From Gammaproteobacteria bacterium SG8_30 (GTDB lineage: Bacteria > Pseudomonadota > Gammaproteobacteria > Steroidobacterales > Steroidobacteraceae): a stretch of 51,969 bases of DNA. The number at the start of each line of letters is the position of its first letter. The stretch's first letter is position 1. A model generated the notes under the pieces. It worked only from the letters and a program-made list of their open reading frames with translations. It was not told the origin of the DNA and made no database searches. A program made the position numbers and the translations under genes. The stretch is taken from the NCBI GenBank assembly GCA_001303245.1, contig LJNS01000036.1:1-51969 (forward strand), written 5' to 3'. Shown here in pieces: positions 40,157 to 49,855 of the stretch.

Positions 40157-42646
40157 TCAGACCTGCCGCAGCGTCGACACCGGCGGCTGGCGGATCACCG
40201 AACGCGCCGCCAACGTTCCCGTGCCGCCCACCAGCACCGCACCGAGTACGGTGCCGACCAGCCACACCGTCGGGTCGAAGTGGTACTTCAGGTTGAACAG
40301 CTCGGTGGCCAGCACCCAACCGCCGACGGTGGCGCCGACCGCGGCCAGCAACCCGGACAGCACGCCGAGCGCCGTGAACTCGGTCGCCACGCCGGCGAGC
40401 ACGACGCGCCTGCTCGCGCCCAGCGTGCGCAGCATGGCGCTCTCGTAGGCCCGCTCGTCGCGCGTGGACTGCACGGCCGCGAGCAGGACCGTGACGCCTG
40501 CGAGCAGCGTGAACAGGAACACGTACTGCACCGCGAGCGCAGCGCGGTCCATCACCTGCCGGACCTGCGACAGGATGGAATCCACGTCGAAGATCGAGAC
40601 GCTCGGAAACTGACGTACCAGTTCGACCAGCGAGCGCCGCCCTGACTCGTCGAGCCTGAGCGCCGTCAGCCAGGTGCCGACCATGCCGTCCAGCGTGCCC
40701 GGCGAGAACACCAGGAAGAAATTGGGACGGAACGAGTCCCACTGTACCTCCCGGATACTCGCCACCTGCGCCTCGAGCGGCTCACCTGCCACGTCGAAGG
40801 ACAGCGTGTCGCCGACGCCCACGCCCAGCGCCTCGGCGTACTCCGTCGACACGGAGACCAGCTTCCGGCCGCGGTCCGACTCCGTCCACCAGCGGCCCGC
40901 GACGATCTTGTTGTCTGCCTGCAGCCGCTCCGCCCAGCTCAGGTTCTGCTCCCGCTCGGCGAAGTTGCGGCCCTCGTCGGACCCGAGCGGCAACTCGTCC
41001 ATGGGCGTGCCGTTGATGGCGGTCATGCGCGCGCGGATCATGGGGAAGAGCGTCGGCTCCTCGAACCCGCGCCTGACGAAGAACTGCCTGAACTCCTCCA
41101 CCTGGTCGCTGCGGATGTTGATCAGGAAGTGATTCGGGGTGTCCACGGGCAGGCTGGTCTGCCAGGTCTCGAGCAGGTCCTGCCGCACGACGGCCAGCAG
41201 CAGCAGCACCATCAGCCCGAGACCGAAGGCCACTACCTGCACGACGCTCTCGCTGCCGCGACGCGAGAGGTTCGCGATGCCGTAGCGCCACGCCACGCCG
41301 ACCCCGCCCCGCAGCCGGCCGGCGAGCCGGACGAGCAGCCATCCTGCGCCGGCAAGCATGCCGAGCGTCCCGACCGTGCCGAGTGCCACGAACAGCACCA
41401 GCCGGGCATCGCGGATCAGCCAGAAGAGCATCGCGACGATCGCCGCGCCGGCGATGAGGTAGGCGGCCGCGTAACGCAACGGCGGCGGCTCGAGGTTGCG
41501 GCGGAGCACCCGTGCCGGCGGCACGCGCTCGAGCTGCAGCATCGGCGGCAGCGCGAAGCCCACGAGGATGGTCATGGCGGTGACCAGACCGAGCAGGGCC
41601 GGCGCAGCGGTCGGGTCGGGCAGGTCCGTGCGGATCAGGCCTCGCAGCAGCCAGGCCAGGCCCGATTGCGCCGCGTAGCCGAGCGCCGTGCCGACCGCCG
41701 CTGCCAGCAACGCGAGCACGAGCAGCTCCAGCACGGTCACCTGCAGCACGAAGGCCTGTGACGCCCCCATGCACTTCATCAGCGCCACGTTGTCGAGGTG
41801 GCGCCTGACGTAGCGGCGCGCGGCCATGGCCACCGCGACCGCGGCGAGCAGGACGGTGATCAGCGCCGACAGGTTCAGGAAGCGTCCCGAGCGCTCCATC
41901 GACGACTGGATCTGCGGGCTCGCCTCGGCGACGTCGACGAGCCGCTCGGACGGCCTTTTCAAAGACTCCAGCTCGGCCTTGAACGCGCGCACCGCGGCGG
42001 GCTCGCCGGCGAAGAGGATCGCGTAGGTCGCGCGGCTGCCGGGCTGCAGCAGCTCCGTCCCGGGCATGTCCTCGATGTTCATCAGCAGCGAGGACGCCAG
42101 GTCGACGAATGCCGAACCCTGGTCGGGACGGTAATCGAGCACGCGGGCGACGCGGAAGGTGGCGGCGCCGACGCTGACGGTGTCGCCGACCGACGCACCG
42201 AGGCGTGCCAGGAGGCGCGAGTCGGGCCAGATCTCGCCCCGCGCCGGAGTGTCGCGGGTCTCCCGGGCCGGGGCGAAGGGCTCGTCGGCGATCTTCACGA
42301 CGCCCCGCAGCGGGTAGTCCTCGCTGACCGCGCGGATGGATGCGAGCGAGGAAACGTCGCCGAAGAACACGACACTCGGGAAAGTGAGCGTTCGCGCGGT
42401 CTGAAGTCCGCGGCGCGCCGCGAGCCCGAGGTAGTCGTCGGGCAGCGGCCTGCTGGCCTGGAGGCGCAGGTCCGCGGCGATGACCTCGGCGGCCTGTCGC
42501 CCGACCGCCTGGCCGATGCGGTCGGTGAAGAAGCCTACGCCGGTGAGCGCCGTCACCGCGACGAGCAACGCGGCGAGGAGCACCACGAGCTCGCCCGACT
42601 TCCAGTCGCGCGACAGGGCCAGCAGCGCGAAGCGCAGCGCGCGCAC
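40157..42646 (-). CDS. ybbP: FtsX-family ABC transporter permease YbbP
   Basis: The product is 829 residues, starting at a GTG (42646) one base after the ybbA stop. FtsX-type permease pairs occur twice: LSALITVLLAAVAVAMAARRYVRRHLDNVALMKCMGAS, with VTVLELLVLALLAAAVGTALGYA, and again FTLLAGVTVLLAAVQSTRDERAYESAMLRTLGAS. Large periplasmic loops lie between (EEPTLFPMIRARMTAINGTP, SFRPNFFLVFSP). It is an inner-membrane complex with YbbA; the E. coli homologue is linked to a putative ABC system with an unproven substrate. It forms the YbbA-YbbP pair opposite tesA, as in E. coli. Confidence 0.95.
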   Translation of the reverse strand: MRALRFALLALSRDWKSGELVVLLAALLVAVTALTGVGFFTDRIGQAVGRQAAEVIAADLRLQASRPLPDDYLGLAARRGLQTARTLTFPSVVFFGDVSSLASIRAVSEDYPLRGVVKIADEPFAPARETRDTPARGEIWPDSRLLARLGASVGDTVSVGAATFRVARVLDYRPDQGSAFVDLASSLLMNIEDMPGTELLQPGSRATYAILFAGEPAAVRAFKAELESLKRPSERLVDVAEASPQIQSSMERSGRFLNLSALITVLLAAVAVAMAARRYVRRHLDNVALMKCMGASQAFVLQVTVLELLVLALLAAAVGTALGYAAQSGLAWLLRGLIRTDLPDPTAAPALLGLVTAMTILVGFALPPMLQLERVPPARVLRRNLEPPPLRYAAAYLIAGAAIVAMLFWLIRDARLVLFVALGTVGTLGMLAGAGWLLVRLAGRLRGGVGVAWRYGIANLSRRGSESVVQVVAFGLGLMVLLLLAVVRQDLLETWQTSLPVDTPNHFLINIRSDQVEEFRQFFVRRGFEEPTLFPMIRARMTAINGTPMDELPLGSDEGRNFAEREQNLSWAERLQADNKIVAGRWWTESDRGRKLVSVSTEYAEALGVGVGDTLSFDVAGEPLEAQVASIREVQWDSFRPNFFLVFSPGTLDGMVGTWLTALRLDESGRRSLVELVRQFPSVSIFDVDSILSQVRQVMDRAALAVQYVFLFTLLAGVTVLLAAVQSTRDERAYESAMLRTLGASRRVVLAGVATEFTALGVLSGLLAAVGATVGGWVLATELFNLKYHFDPTVWLVGTVLGAVLVGGTGTLAARSVIRQPPVSTLRQV

Positions 42647-42647
42647 G

Positions 42648-43322
42648 TCAGGAAACCAGCCGGCCGGCGTCGATCTCGATGACCCGGTCGCAGCGGGCCG
42701 CGAGCTCGCGGTCGTGGGTCACCAGCACGAGCGTGGTGCCGGAGGCCTCGTTGAGGTCGAAGAGCAGCCGGCTGATGCGCTCGCCCGTGACGGTGTCCAG
42801 GTTGCCCGTGGGCTCGTCGGCGAACAGGACGGACGGGCTGGTGACGAACGCCCGCGCGATCGCCACGCGCTGCTGCTCACCGCCGGAGAGCTGGCGCGGG
42901 TAGTGGCCGAGGCGTCCAGCCAGGCCCACCTTGCCCAGCACCTCGCGCGCGGCCTCCCTGGCGTCCCTGCGACCGGCCAGCTCGAGGGGCAGCATGACGT
43001 TCTCGAGCGCCGTCAGCGACGGCACGAGATGGAAGGACTGGAACACGAACCCGACGTGCTCCGCGCGCACCGCCGCCCGCCCGTCCTCGTCCAGTACAGA
43101 GAGCTCGCTCCCGTCCAGCCATACCTCGCCCGCGCTCGGCTGGTCGAGCCCTGCGAGCAGGGCCAGCAGCGTCGACTTGCCGGCGCCGGAGGCGCCTACG
43201 ATTGCGACGGACTCGCCCGCCCGCACCGCGAGGTCCACGCCGTCGAGGATGGTCAGCGTTCCTTCCGGGCTGCTAACCTCCTTGCGCAACTTTTTCGCCT
43301 CGAGCACCGTCCTAGGTTCCAT
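42648..43322 (-). CDS. ybbA: ABC transporter ATP-binding protein YbbA
   Basis: The product is 224 residues from the ATG at 43322, or from the GTG at 43307 if the divergent overlap is avoided. Walker A is GASGAGKSTL, the Q-loop is FQSFHLVP, the signature LSGGEQQRVAIARAF, and the Walker B is VLFADEPTGNLD with TLVLVTHD. It is a LolD/YbbA-type cytosolic ATPase driving YbbP. The ATG at 43322 overlaps the tesA ATG on the opposite strand, so its RBS (AGGAAC) lies inside tesA. Confidence 0.94.
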   Translation of the reverse strand: MEPRTVLEAKKLRKEVSSPEGTLTILDGVDLAVRAGESVAIVGASGAGKSTLLALLAGLDQPSAGEVWLDGSELSVLDEDGRAAVRAEHVGFVFQSFHLVPSLTALENVMLPLELAGRRDAREAAREVLGKVGLAGRLGHYPRQLSGGEQQRVAIARAFVTSPSVLFADEPTGNLDTVTGERISRLLFDLNEASGTTLVLVTHDRELAARCDRVIEIDAGRLVS

Positions 43323-43944
43323 GCGTTCGTTCCTGTTCCTGGCCCTGCTGGGGCTGTCCCTTGCCCTGCCCGGCACGGCCGCGGCGGACGACCGGCCAGT
43401 GATCCTGGTGCTGGGCGACTCGCTGTCCGCCGGCTACGGCCTGCGGCCCGGCGAAGGCTGGGTGTCCCTGCTCGGGCGGCGACTGGACGCGCAAGGTTAC
43501 GAGTACCGGGTGGTCAACGCCAGCGTGTCCGGGGAGACCACCGTAGGCGGACTCGAGCGGTTGCCGCGCGCGCTGAAACTGCATCGCCCCGCCGTCGTCC
43601 TCATCGAGCTCGGCGGCAACGACGGCCTCCGGGGCCTGCCGGTCGTCGAGCTCGAGGCCAATCTCGCCTCCATGGTCGAGCAGAGCCGGGAAGCCGGTGC
43701 CCGCGTGGTGCTGACCGGCATCCGGATCCCCACCAACTACGGCCCGCGCTACACGGACGAGTTCTTCGCCGTATACGCCAGCCTTGCAGACCGCTACGGG
43801 GTCGCCCTGGTTCCCTTTTTCCTCGAGCGCGTGGCCCTGCGGGACGACATGTTCCAGGACGACGGCATCCATCCGGCCCCGGAGGCCCAGCCCGTCCTGC
43901 TCGACAACGTCTGGCCGGTCCTCGAGCCGCTGCTCGGGCGCTGA
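43321..43944 (+). CDS. tesA: SGNH lysophospholipase/acyl-CoA thioesterase I TesA
   Basis: The product is 207 residues from the ATG at 43321. A Sec signal peptide (FLALLGLSLALPGTAAAD) is followed by the SGNH blocks: GDSLSAGYG (catalytic Ser), NASVSGETT, GGNDGLRG, and DGIHP with Asp and His. A signal peptide and size match TesA. It is periplasmic, hydrolysing acyl-CoA, lysophospholipid or esters. It is divergent from ybbA with overlapping start codons. Confidence 0.95.
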   Translation: MRSFLFLALLGLSLALPGTAAADDRPVILVLGDSLSAGYGLRPGEGWVSLLGRRLDAQGYEYRVVNASVSGETTVGGLERLPRALKLHRPAVVLIELGGNDGLRGLPVVELEANLASMVEQSREAGARVVLTGIRIPTNYGPRYTDEFFAVYASLADRYGVALVPFFLERVALRDDMFQDDGIHPAPEAQPVLLDNVWPVLEPLLGR

Positions 43945-44024
43945 ACCAGGGCTCCGGGGAAGGTCGCGACTGCGGCTCCGCCCGATGCGCGCCGCGCGCC
44001 GTGGCGATAGCTTGGGCGCGGTGA

Positions 44025-44030
44025 TATAAA
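44025..44030 (+). promoter_or_regulatory. candidate -10 element TATAAA upstream of fadD
   Basis: GATATAAATCG lies about 74 nt before the fadD ATG; a convincing -35 element is lacking. It is the only AT-rich element in the 160-nt gap. Confidence 0.35.
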
Positions 44031-44103
44031 TCGAACGAGCATGGACGGGCGCGCCCCACCCAGGCGGCGGCGTGCCCGATAGGACACCGCGGAGACGGTC
44101 GAG

Positions 44104-45786
44104 ATGAACAGGCATATCTGGCTGAAGCACTATCCGGAGGGCGTTCCGGCGGAGATCAACCCCGAGGAGTACCGCTCGCTAAAGCACATGTTCGAGGAGT
44201 CCTGCCGCAAGTACGCGGCGCACCCGGCGTTCACCAGCCTCGGGCGCACGGTGTCCTACGCCGAGATGGACGAGCTGTCGCGACGCTTCGGCGCCTGGCT
44301 GCAGAAGGAGGCGGGCCTCGCGAAGGGCGACCGGATCGCCATCATGATGCCCAACCTCCTCCAGTACCCCGTCGCCGTGTTCGGCGCGCTGCGCGCCGGC
44401 CTCACCGTCGTCAACACCAACCCCCTGTACACGGCCCGCGAGCTCGAGCACCAGCTCAACGACTCGGGCGCGAAGGTCATGCTCATCTACGAGGGCGCCT
44501 GCGCGACACTGCAGGAAGTCGTCGGCCGCACCCCCCTGAGGAAGGTCATCGTCACGGGCATCGGCGACATGCTCGCCTTCCCCAAGGGCCTGATCACCAA
44601 CCTGGTGGTGCGCCACGTCAAGAAGATGGTGCCGGCCTGGAGCCTGCCCGGCGCGGTCCGGTTCGGCGGCGTACTGAACAAGGGCGCCTCGCTGCGTCTC
44701 GACCCCGTCGACGTGGACCCGGAGGACGTGGCGTTCCTGCAGTACACCGGGGGCACGACCGGTGTGGCGAAGGGCGCGGTCCTCACCCACCGCAACCTCG
44801 TGGCCAACACGATCCAGATCGTCTCCTGGGGCAACCTCGGCGAGATCGACCGGGCGGTGGTCATCACGGCGCTGCCGCTCTACCACATCTTCGCACTCAC
44901 CTCGAACTGCCTCACGTTCGTCTACACGGGCGGCGAGAACGTGCTGATCACCAACCCGCGCGACATGGCCGCGTTCGTGGCGGAACTCGCCAAGGTGCGC
45001 TTCACGTTCATCACCGGCGTCAACACGCTATTCAACAGCCTGCTCAACACGCCGGGGTTCGAGCGCCTCGACTTCAGCGGCCTGAGGGTGGCCCTCGGCG
45101 GCGGCATGGCGGTCCAGGCCGCCGTCTCCGAGCGCTGGCGCCAGGTGACCGGCCGCGACATCTGCCAGGGGTGGGGCCTGACCGAGACCTCGCCCGTGGC
45201 GACCTGCAACCGCGTCGACGAGCTGTCCTTCACTGGCTCCATCGGCTACCCCCTGCCGTCGACGGAGATCTCCATCCGCGACGACGACGGCAACGAGCTG
45301 CCGGTCGGGCAGGTCGGCGAGATCTGCGTGCGCGGACCGCAGGTCATGCGCGGCTACTGGAACCGGCCGGAGGAGACGGACAAGGTCATGCTGGAAGGCG
45401 GCTGGCTCCGGACCGGAGACATCGGCCGGATGGACGAGCAGGGCCTGACCTACATCGAGGACCGCAAGAAGGACATGATCCTGGTCTCCGGCTTCAACGT
45501 GTACCCCAACGAGATCGAGGGCGTGGTGGCGAAGATGCCGGAGGTGCTCGAGGTGGCCGCCGTCGCACAGGACGACCCGAGGTCGGGCGAGGTCGTGGCG
45601 CTGTTCATCGTGCCGAAGGACGCTGCGCTCACCAAGGATCAGGTGGTCGCCTTCTGCAAGAAGGAGCTGACGGGCTACAAGGTCCCGCGCGCCGTGTACT
45701 TCCGCGACGAACTGCCGAAGACGAACGTCGGCAAGATCCTGCGGCGCGAGCTGCGGGACGAATTGCGCAAGAAAGTCGCCGCCTGA
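44104..45786 (+). CDS. fadD: long-chain-fatty-acid-CoA ligase FadD
   Basis: The product is 560 residues. N-terminal [18 protein letters not shown] is typical of FadD. The P-loop [22 protein letters not shown]5 motif [38 protein letters not shown] and the Lys in [13 protein letters not shown] follow. It activates long-chain fatty acids for beta-oxidation or lipid synthesis. It is transcribed away from tesA, whose product can supply fatty acids, and converges on the broken ppa gene 42 nt away. Confidence 0.95.
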   Translation: MNRHIWLKHYPEGVPAEINPEEYRSLKHMFEESCRKYAAHPAFTSLGRTVSYAEMDELSRRFGAWLQKEAGLAKGDRIAIMMPNLLQYPVAVFGALRAGLTVVNTNPLYTARELEHQLNDSGAKVMLIYEGACATLQEVVGRTPLRKVIVTGIGDMLAFPKGLITNLVVRHVKKMVPAWSLPGAVRFGGVLNKGASLRLDPVDVDPEDVAFLQYTGGTTGVAKGAVLTHRNLVANTIQIVSWGNLGEIDRAVVITALPLYHIFALTSNCLTFVYTGGENVLITNPRDMAAFVAELAKVRFTFITGVNTLFNSLLNTPGFERLDFSGLRVALGGGMAVQAAVSERWRQVTGRDICQGWGLTETSPVATCNRVDELSFTGSIGYPLPSTEISIRDDDGNELPVGQVGEICVRGPQVMRGYWNRPEETDKVMLEGGWLRTGDIGRMDEQGLTYIEDRKKDMILVSGFNVYPNEIEGVVAKMPEVLEVAAVAQDDPRSGEVVALFIVPKDAALTKDQVVAFCKKELTGYKVPRAVYFRDELPKTNVGKILRRELRDELRKKVAA

Positions 45787-45828
45787 GCCGGCGCGCGGCA
45801 GCCGGCGCCGCGCCCTGGCGGCCGGTGA

Positions 45829-46381
45829 TCAGCGCCGCCGGGCACGGCGGCGGGACCGCCCCGCCACGAGCCGTGAGGCCACGGCGTCCCCCTGGTCGGC
45901 CGCACGCCCGATGCCGCTCGTGATCATCCGCTCCGCCTGTTGCGGGCCGACCCAGTTCACGATCGTGACCCACTTGCCCTTCTCCAGGTCCTTGTAGTGC
46001 TGGAAGAAGTGGGCGATCTGCTCGGTGAGGATGAGGGTGCAGCTTGTCGACCGGCACGGCCACGATCTTCTCGTCGGGACCGGCCTCGTCCTTCATGAGC
46101 AGCGCGCCGACCGGCCGGCAGCGGATGATGGCCCCGGGCACCACCGGCACCTGGCCGACGACGATCACGTCCACGGGGTCGCCGTCCTCGGACAGCGTGT
46201 GCGGCACGAAGCCGTAGTTGCCGGGGTAGTACATCGCCGTGTGCAGGAAGCGGTCGACGCGCAGGACGCCCGACTCCTTGTCGAGCTCGTACTTCACCGG
46301 CACGCCCCCCTGCGGGATCTCGATCAGGACGTTGATGTCGCGCGGCGGGTCCTCGCCGATCGTGATCTTGTCGATGTCCAT
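45829..46381 (-). pseudogene. ppa: inorganic pyrophosphatase with internal out-of-frame deletion
   Basis: The frame from 46381 reads [32 protein letters not shown] and [19 protein letters not shown], including the metal-binding Asp residues. After KLHP near 46040 it loses homology. A second frame then gives [36 protein letters not shown], ending at 45829. Family alignment needs about 13 residues between KLHP and ILTEQ, so roughly 38 nt are absent, out of frame. The enzyme hydrolyses PPi in the cytosol and is normally essential, so either an error or another pyrophosphatase elsewhere must exist. Active-site residues survive in both frames, but no single protein contains them. Confidence 0.85.
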
Positions 46382-46405
46382 TATTGGCAGGCCCCTGTGG
46401 AATGG

Positions 46406-46489
46406 GTGAGTCGTGAGCCGTGAGTCGTCAGAGGACCACGATCTTGCCGCTCACGGCTCACGGCTCACGACTGACGACTCACGATTCAC
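46406..46489. repeat. inverted arrays of a 7-bp repeat (GTGAGYC)
   Basis: The left arm at 46406-46431 carries about 3.5 units of GTGAGTC or GTGAGCC. After an 18-nt spacer, the right arm at 46450-46489 carries about 5.5 units on the other strand. The two can form a long hairpin with at least 12 perfect pairs. It spans the ppa-hemE gap and contains the hemE stop codon. Confidence 0.75.
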
Positions 46490-47558
46490 TTCCCGGATGA
46501 TACTGCGGGCTCAACTCGTGCACCGCCGCGACCATCGCGCCGGCATGCTCGGGTTTCACGTCCGGGTGGATGCCGTGCCCGAGGTTGAACACGTGGCCGT
46601 GTCCGGGCCCGTAGCTCTCTAGCACCCGGGCCACCTCCTCGCGGATCACCTCGGGCGATCCGTACAACACGCAGGGATCGAGGTTGCCCTGCAGGGCCAC
46701 CCGGCCGCCGGTGATCCGCCGCGCCTCTGCCAGGTCGGTGGTCCAGTCTACGCCCAGCGCGTCGGCGCCTGCGTCGGCCATGCGGTCGAGCCACGCCCCG
46801 CCACCCTTGGTGAAGAGTACTACCGGGACGCGCCGTCCCTCGCGCTCGCGGGTGAGCCCCTCCACGATGCGCGCCATGTAGTTCAGCGAGAATTCACGGT
46901 AGCGCGCCGGGCTCAGTGCGCCGCCCCAGGTGTCGAAGACCATCACCGCCTGAGCGCCGGCCTCCACCTGCGCGTTCAGGTAGTCGATCGTGGCGCGGGT
47001 CACGACATCCAGCATGCGGTGCAACAGGCCGGGCGCGTCGTAGATCATTCCCTTGATGTGCGCGAAGTTCTTGCTGCTCCCGCCCTCCACCATGTAGGTC
47101 CCGACGGTCCACGGCGACCCCGCAAAGCCGATGAGCGGCACGCGTCCGCCGAGCTCGCGGCGGATCAGCGACACCGCGTCGACGACGTAGCGAAGCTCCC
47201 TCGACGGGTCGGGGACGAACAGCGCGTCGACGTCGGCGGTGCTGCGTACGGGCCGGCGGATCTTCGGTCCCTCGCCCGCCTCGAACTCGAGGCCGAGCTC
47301 CATCGCGTGCGGGATCGTCAGGATGTCCGAGAACAGGATCGCCGCGTCGAGTGGGAAGCGGTCCAGCGGCTGCAGCGTCACCTCGCAGGCGTACTGCGGG
47401 TTCGTGCACATGGCCAGGAAGCTGCCGGCCCGCGCCCGCGTGGCCCGGTACTCGGGGAGGTAGCGCCCCGCCTGGCGCATCATCCACACGGGCGTACGCT
47501 CGGTCGGCTGCCGGAGAAGCGCACGGAGCAGCAGGTCGTTCGCGAGGGCTGCGGTCAT
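46479..47558 (-). CDS. hemE: uroporphyrinogen decarboxylase
   Basis: The product is 359 residues from the ATG at 47558, overlapping the pyrF stop by 4 nt (ATGA). Family blocks are [61 protein letters not shown] and [12 protein letters not shown], with [13 protein letters not shown] near the C-terminus. It decarboxylates uroporphyrinogen III in haem synthesis in the cytosol. The terminal SES and stop codon lie in the inverted repeat, so the native C-terminus may have been trimmed or extended by it. Confidence 0.95.
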   Translation of the reverse strand: MTAALANDLLLRALLRQPTERTPVWMMRQAGRYLPEYRATRARAGSFLAMCTNPQYACEVTLQPLDRFPLDAAILFSDILTIPHAMELGLEFEAGEGPKIRRPVRSTADVDALFVPDPSRELRYVVDAVSLIRRELGGRVPLIGFAGSPWTVGTYMVEGGSSKNFAHIKGMIYDAPGLLHRMLDVVTRATIDYLNAQVEAGAQAVMVFDTWGGALSPARYREFSLNYMARIVEGLTREREGRRVPVVLFTKGGGAWLDRMADAGADALGVDWTTDLAEARRITGGRVALQGNLDPCVLYGSPEVIREEVARVLESYGPGHGHVFNLGHGIHPDVKPEHAGAMVAAVHELSPQYHPGSES

Positions 47559-48274
47559 GGCGCTGCTCCGAACAGGCCGGCGATCGTCGACTGCATGGCT
47601 TCTGCAGCGGCACGGGGATCGGCCGCGTCGCGAATCGGGCGCCCCACGACGATGTGGTCGGCACCGTTGGCGAAAGCCTGCTCCACGTTGACGACGCGCT
47701 TCTGGTCGTCGACCGGCCGGTTGTCCACCGGGCGAATACCGGGCGTCACCACGATCAGCCTGTCGTCCACGCCCGCGCGCAGGAGCCTCGCTTCGAGCCC
47801 GGAGGAGATGACGCCGTCGCAGCCGGCCTCGAGCGCGCGGCGCGCGCGGGACAGCACGAGCTTCTCCACGTCGCATTCGAAACCCAGGTCGTCGAGGTCG
47901 CCGCGGTCGAGACTGGTGAGCACCGTGACGGCCAGGACCTTGACGTCGCCCTTGGCGGCGGCGGCCGCCTCCATGATGCCCTGGTTGCCGTGAACGGTGG
48001 CATAGGCTACGCCGCGGGCGGTGAGGTTGCGGACGGCTGCGGCAACGGTGGCCGGGACGTCGAAGAACTTGAGATCCACGAACACCTTCTTGCCGCGGCC
48101 GACCATCCAGTCGAGCAGCTCGAAGTAACCTCCCGCCATGCAGAGCTCCAGCCCGAGCTTGTAGAACTGCACGGAGTCGCCGAGCCGTTCGGCCAGCCGT
48201 CGCGCGGCATCGGGATCCGGGACGTCCATGGCGAAGATCAGGCGCTCGCGCACCGGTACCGGAATACGGCTCAC
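47555..48274 (-). CDS. pyrF: orotidine 5'-phosphate decarboxylase
   Basis: The product is 239 residues. I choose GTG at 48274 because AGGAGG lies four nucleotides before it; a GTG nine codons upstream at 48301 is weaker. Motifs are [22 protein letters not shown], the catalytic [11 protein letters not shown] (Lys-x-x-Asp), VTVLTSLD, and the C-terminal VVTPGIRP and IVVGRPI. It makes UMP from OMP. It forms an overlapping two-gene operon with hemE, combining pyrimidine and haem synthesis. Confidence 0.95.
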   Translation of the reverse strand: MSRIPVPVRERLIFAMDVPDPDAARRLAERLGDSVQFYKLGLELCMAGGYFELLDWMVGRGKKVFVDLKFFDVPATVAAAVRNLTARGVAYATVHGNQGIMEAAAAAKGDVKVLAVTVLTSLDRGDLDDLGFECDVEKLVLSRARRALEAGCDGVISSGLEARLLRAGVDDRLIVVTPGIRPVDNRPVDDQKRVVNVEQAFANGADHIVVGRPIRDAADPRAAAEAMQSTIAGLFGAAP

Positions 48275-48404
48275 AGGGACCTCCTGGCTCAGGGAGCGCA
48301 CATGCTACTGGATCGGCCCCGGCCGAGGCGACGCGGTTGACCGTAGCACGAGCCGGGCCGGTCGGCGTCAGGATGCCGCGGTAGCGGCCCGCGGCGGAAG
48401 CAGG

Positions 48405-49721
48405 TCAGATCTGCGGGTCCCCTGCCGGATCGGCGGCGGCCGGTGTGCGCTGCACGAGGAGCTTGTCGATGCGCTTGCCGTCCATGTCGACGACCTCGAA
48501 GCGCAGGTCCTTCCACTCGAAGGTCTCGGCGGTGACCGGGAGGCGACCGAGCTGGGCGAGCACGAATCCCGCGATCGTCGTGTAGTCGTCGCCGGAGGCC
48601 AGGTCGCTGCGCTTGAGCAGGCGCTCAGCCTCGTCTATGGGCAGGCGACCGTCCAGCAACCACGAATCGTCCGGCCGGCGCACGGCCTCGGGCGTGTCCA
48701 CGTCGCCGACGTCCGGCAGCTCGCCCGCGATCGCGGTCAGGACGTCCGTGGCGGTGACGATTCCCTCGATCGAGCCGTGCTCGTCGACTACGACCGCGAG
48801 GTGAACCGCGGCCTCGCGGAACAATTCGAGCAGTCGCAGGACCGTCGTGGTCTCCTGCACCACGAGGGGCGCCTCCGCACGCCTCGCCAGATCCGAGCCG
48901 TCCGCCTCGCCCGCCCATTCGACCAGCTCCGTCATCCGCACCACGCCCACGAGCTCGTCGACCTCGCCACGGCAGACCAGGAAGCGCGAGTGGCCGCTGC
49001 CCTTGACGAGCTTCCAGATGGTGTCCCGCGAGTCCTCGACGTCGAGCCAGACGACGTCGCCGCGCGGGACCATGACGCTGCGCACGTTGCGATCGGCGAG
49101 CTTGAGCACCCCCTCGATCATGCGGTGCTCCTCGAGGTGGAACACGCCCTCGCGCGTTCCCTCGGCGATCATCGCTCGCACCTCCTCCTCCGTGATCGCG
49201 TGGCGCGTGGTCCTGTGGATCCTGAGCAGACGCAGCACGAGCTCGGTCGACCGCTGCAGCAGCCAAACGAGCGGCGCGCTCACGCGAGCGAGCCGCTGCA
49301 TGGGCGGGGCGAGCGCGGCCGCGAACGACTCGGGGTGGCTGAGCGCCCAGCGCTTGGGTACCAGCTCCCCGATGATCAGCGACAGGTAGGTGACGCCCAC
49401 GACGACGACCACGTAGGCGACGGTGTCGGCGGATTCCGGCCAGGGCATCCAGCTGGAGATCCAGGCCTCGAGCGGCTCGGCAAAGTTCGCGCCGCTGTAC
49501 ACGCCGGCCAGCACACCGATCAGGGTGATGCCGATCTGGACCGCGGACAGGAAACGGGTCGGCTCCTCGAGCAGCCTTAGCGCCGCCCGCGCTCCCTTGC
49601 TGCCGGCGTCCGCCATCTGCTTGAGCCGGATCCGGCGCGAGGAGACGACCGCGAGCTCGGCCATGGCGAACAGGCCGTTGAGCGCAAGCAGCAGGAGCAG
49701 GATGAGGAACTGGGCCAGCAT
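48405..49721 (-). CDS. CNNM/CorC-type hemolysin family protein (DUF21 + CBS pair)
   Basis: The product is 438 residues. Residues 1-180 form the DUF21 membrane module: LALNGLFAMAELAVVSSRRIRLKQMADAGSKGA, then TRFLSAVQIGITLIGVLAGVYSG and IIGELVPKRWALSHPE. Two CBS domains follow (VRSVMVPRGDVVWLDV, GVVRMTELV, and VHLAVVVDEHGSIEGIVTATDVL), then a CorC_HlyC domain with DYTTIAGFVLAQLGRLP. It is an inner-membrane protein probably exporting Mg2+ or related divalent ions, with CBS domains sensing ATP or Mg. The nearest neighbours show no obvious functional link. Confidence 0.93.
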   Translation of the reverse strand: MLAQFLILLLLLALNGLFAMAELAVVSSRRIRLKQMADAGSKGARAALRLLEEPTRFLSAVQIGITLIGVLAGVYSGANFAEPLEAWISSWMPWPESADTVAYVVVVVGVTYLSLIIGELVPKRWALSHPESFAAALAPPMQRLARVSAPLVWLLQRSTELVLRLLRIHRTTRHAITEEEVRAMIAEGTREGVFHLEEHRMIEGVLKLADRNVRSVMVPRGDVVWLDVEDSRDTIWKLVKGSGHSRFLVCRGEVDELVGVVRMTELVEWAGEADGSDLARRAEAPLVVQETTTVLRLLELFREAAVHLAVVVDEHGSIEGIVTATDVLTAIAGELPDVGDVDTPEAVRRPDDSWLLDGRLPIDEAERLLKRSDLASGDDYTTIAGFVLAQLGRLPVTAETFEWKDLRFEVVDMDGKRIDKLLVQRTPAAADPAGDPQI

Positions 49722-49855
49722 CTTTGGCCGGGTCGCCGTGGCCCCGATGGCGGGATTCTAGCAGCCGCGGCCGCCATTTCGTCCCCGCTCTTGCTGCGTG
49801 GAGCTGCCCGTGCAGCGGAACAGCACGTCGAGGAGGCGATCGTTCGCCGTACGCG

